From the NCBI GenBank assembly GCA_033002965.1, contig JAURVB010014457.1, positions 1 through 64,000 of the forward strand: a stretch of DNA of 64,000 bases, read 5' to 3'. The notes under the pieces are model-generated. The model did no database searches and was not told the DNA's origin. It saw only the letters and a program-made list of their open reading frames with translations. The position numbers and the translations under genes are program-made. The first letter of the stretch is position 1. Each line of letters starts with the position of its first letter. This document shows, piece by piece, positions 61,695 to 64,000 of this stretch. This DNA is from Piper betle. Lineage: Eukaryota > Streptophyta > Magnoliopsida > Piperales > Piperaceae.

Positions 61695-64000
61695 ATGGAT
61701 GATCTCATCGTGAAATTGGGTGAGCATTTGCTCTTTTTGATACAATTTTCGGTTTTCTTTTCTGGGTTTTACTCTTGTAATTGAAGTGGATGTGGAAGAA
61801 GCTAACATCTATTGCTTGGAAAGCTTAAAAATTGTATCTTTCCTGATTTCTCCTTCCATCTCAAAAGTTCGTTTCTTGATGGAAAAATTGTAACGCAGGG
61901 AAATGTGTCTTTCTGATTATAACTACTGTGGAATGGGATTGCTAGTAGAAAACTCAGTTCTAACTTCATTTCCTTATTTGGCAGATGCATGTAAAGAGCA
62001 TTTCATTTTCTGTGTCAGTGCAATTAACTTCAGGCTTCTTTTTTTTTTTGCCAGATGAGTGTTTCATTGATGTTTGACTCAATCATTTTAATTTACAATG
62101 CAATGAAGGTCATGGAACTAACAAAAGAAGATCTGGGCAAATAAATATCGATTGAACATTAGATGCTTCTTAGCTGTCAATTACCAGAAATAATTGGAGA
62201 CGCTATCATAACGTTTCCTTTGTGTCAAGAAGTAGGGGGAATAAAGATGGACTGACATTTTCATTCCTTGTGTTTTTCTTTATCTTTTTTTCATAATGCG
62301 GGCATTTGTTAATTCATTTTCATCTTATAAATTTCTGCCATGCATTAATTTTTTTATCATCACATTAGCTATATTTATATGTAGTTTACTCTGGTTCATT
62401 TGGCTTTAAATACTGAAGGATAAGGGCTCAAATTTGAACATCTGAATGTTTGTCAATAGATTAGAATATTATACCTCTGTAGCCCTTTTCTCTTACTCTT
62501 CTCTCCTTTCAGGATTCCAACAGAAAAATCTGGATTCATCTCCTGGTCAAAGTTTTGATGGAAGTTTTAGAAGGTCCAAATATGGTTTGTGTCTTTTCTA
62601 CTTATATTCTGTTTCCCTGTCAACTTTTAGAATAAGTTTAATAACTTTGATCATGTTTCAATTGCACCCATCTTTTAGAATTTGATGAATAATGCAGCTT
62701 GATGATGTACTACTGTAGTACTAGGTGGAGCACATCATCAAAGTAATATGCATCTTGCAGTGACTAAGCTATTAAACATGCCATTTATTATATCGTTTAA
62801 TTAAGTTTAGATACTGGTGTAAAAAATGTGATATCGACATCATACCATTTTCCAAATTATTAATGGTAACTCAGGATCTCATTTCGCTATATTGTTTGAT
62901 CATGAACCATATCTACATATAAATTGAACAAATGCCTGATTTTTCAATCTCTTCATCCAAGTGAGTAGTATCTAATTTAAGAAATTAAATTCAATTTGGA
63001 AAAAAATCATATGCTGCAGGCACATCCCCTGATACAAGATCGGAAATGTCAACCTCGAGCAGGTCTTTTCATGCATCAAGGAGAGTATTCAGAGGCTTAA
63101 AAGACTATGCTAGAAAGCTTTTAGATCCTGATTTACTTGCCCAATATCTAGAAGATTGGGTTTCTGATAAAACATGTCCAATTTCTACTAACAGGAAACA
63201 ACTGTTCAAACCACCTTTCTCGTTTGATGAATTGAAAAGACTAGATTATGCACTGGAGGGCATCCTATTTCAACAGCTATTTCGAATGCCTTACTCTGTT
63301 CATGCTACTGATGATCTAAGAGAGGATGAATTCATGGCTCTGGAAGATTTTCTTCATGCAATCACAGATGGTCTGTGGCGTACTTTTTGGGTCGAAAGTG
63401 GATCTCTGCCCTGTTTTGTTTCCTGTCCGCGTCATCCTGGATCAAAATTCTATGGCATCGATAATGCCATTTCAAAAGGCAGATTAGAGTCTCTCGCTGG
63501 AGCTGCTTTGGTAATGAGGAATGCTGTTGGCAGTAGGTCACCAAGGTGGGACCACGTAATGGAGCTATTTTTGTTCAAATCAGACATATCAGGTGGAAAT
63601 GAGTTGGGGTTTTCAGCAGATGTTGTTTGTGAAGCTCTTTTGTATGCGTTCCATATCCTTCTCTCAAGATGTTTGAGCAAAAGCAAAGTTAGTGTAAAGG
63701 ATCCCGTGTATTTGCCTGTTCTTGACGCAAAATTAGGGGAGTTCTCAAGTTCAGTGCTGACTTGAGCAAGCTCGAAATTAACTCAGATGACCCATATCGC
63801 TCAGTGGCAGAGTGGATCAGACTTCATTCAGAAATTCATGTTTCACCTGTTGAACGGATTTGGAACAAGCTAGGGAACGCTAACTGGGGAGACCTAGGTG
63901 CTTTGCATATGATACTTGCAACATTTTACTCCATTGTACAGTGGAGAGGACCACCACAGAAGTCTATTGCTTCATTAGCGGCAGATCATAGTCTTCGCGT
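61695..64000 (+). CDS. Large conserved plant protein of unknown function, 5' part, runs off window
   Basis: Exons 61695-61719 (MDDLIVKLG), 62513-62584 (FQQKNLDSSPGQSFDGSFRR) and a long exon from 63020 (TSPDTRSEMSTSSRSFHASR ...) to beyond the window edge; phases agree. The Ser/Arg-rich N-terminus is followed by a mainly helical, Leu-rich region (FRGLKDYARKLLDPDLLAQY, LDYALEGILFQQLFRMPYSV, PVERIWNKLGNANWGDLGAL). There is no signal peptide and no catalytic motif I recognise; I recall unnamed plant orthologues. A frame change at about 63733 (AAAATTAGGGG, one T apparently missing) ends the first frame at 63765, after which the protein continues as GVLKFSADLSKLEINSDD. Since the rest is clean, this is likely a sequence error or a very recent mutation. 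Confidence 0.7.

Overview
This window is plant nuclear DNA. The genes are split by GT-AG introns, the intergenic DNA is AT-rich and full of degenerate transposons, and the families are plant-typical: an R2R3-MYB repressor, a type 1 lipid-transfer protein and MULE-derived genes. GC-rich first exons next to AT-rich introns would fit a monocot, but that is a weak inference.

Layout. 1-2671: the right part of a broken hAT transposon, ending in a TAGGGCTG-type terminus. 2672-6440: repeat-rich DNA. 6499-9423 (+): an intact six-exon UBLCP1 phosphatase gene. 10123-11239 (-): a universal-stress-protein-like pseudogene. 13770-14156 (+): a small basic protein. 14369-15952 (+): a three-exon small membrane protein. 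16651-19750 (+): an intact eight-exon tubulin-folding cofactor B. 20690-24219 and 26285-29701 (-): two tandem MULE-transposase-derived genes (PB1 + MuDR + MULE + SWIM + zinc knuckle), each interrupted by frameshifts. 31640-32230 (-): a copia integrase fossil. 33661-35646 and 36639-37519 (-): two damaged copies of an ARMC7-like armadillo gene, with an unidentified exon-like fragment between them. 38530-45560: mostly non-coding, with one hAT MITE. 45565-46749 (+): a subgroup-4 R2R3-MYB repressor. 48567-49102: a hAT MITE with a perfect 8-bp target-site duplication. 53653-54855 (+): a type 1 nsLTP. 57.7-58.3 kb: an unrecognised gene candidate. 61695 to the window edge (+): the 5' part of a large conserved plant gene that I could not name.

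The genes do not form a pathway; this is an ordinary mixed plant neighbourhood of housekeeping genes (RNA polymerase II/proteasome phosphatase, tubulin folding), a transcriptional repressor, a secreted lipid carrier and domesticated transposases. I found no convincing new biological system. The most informative observations are: (a) many one-base indels, often in homopolymers, that break otherwise well-conserved genes and could be either sequence errors or real decay; (b) a hAT family with a near-complete MITE and exact target duplication; (c) a 37-bp tandem duplication that copies the UBLCP1 intron-1 donor; (d) tandem MULE-derived genes whose second catalytic aspartate motif is altered in both copies.
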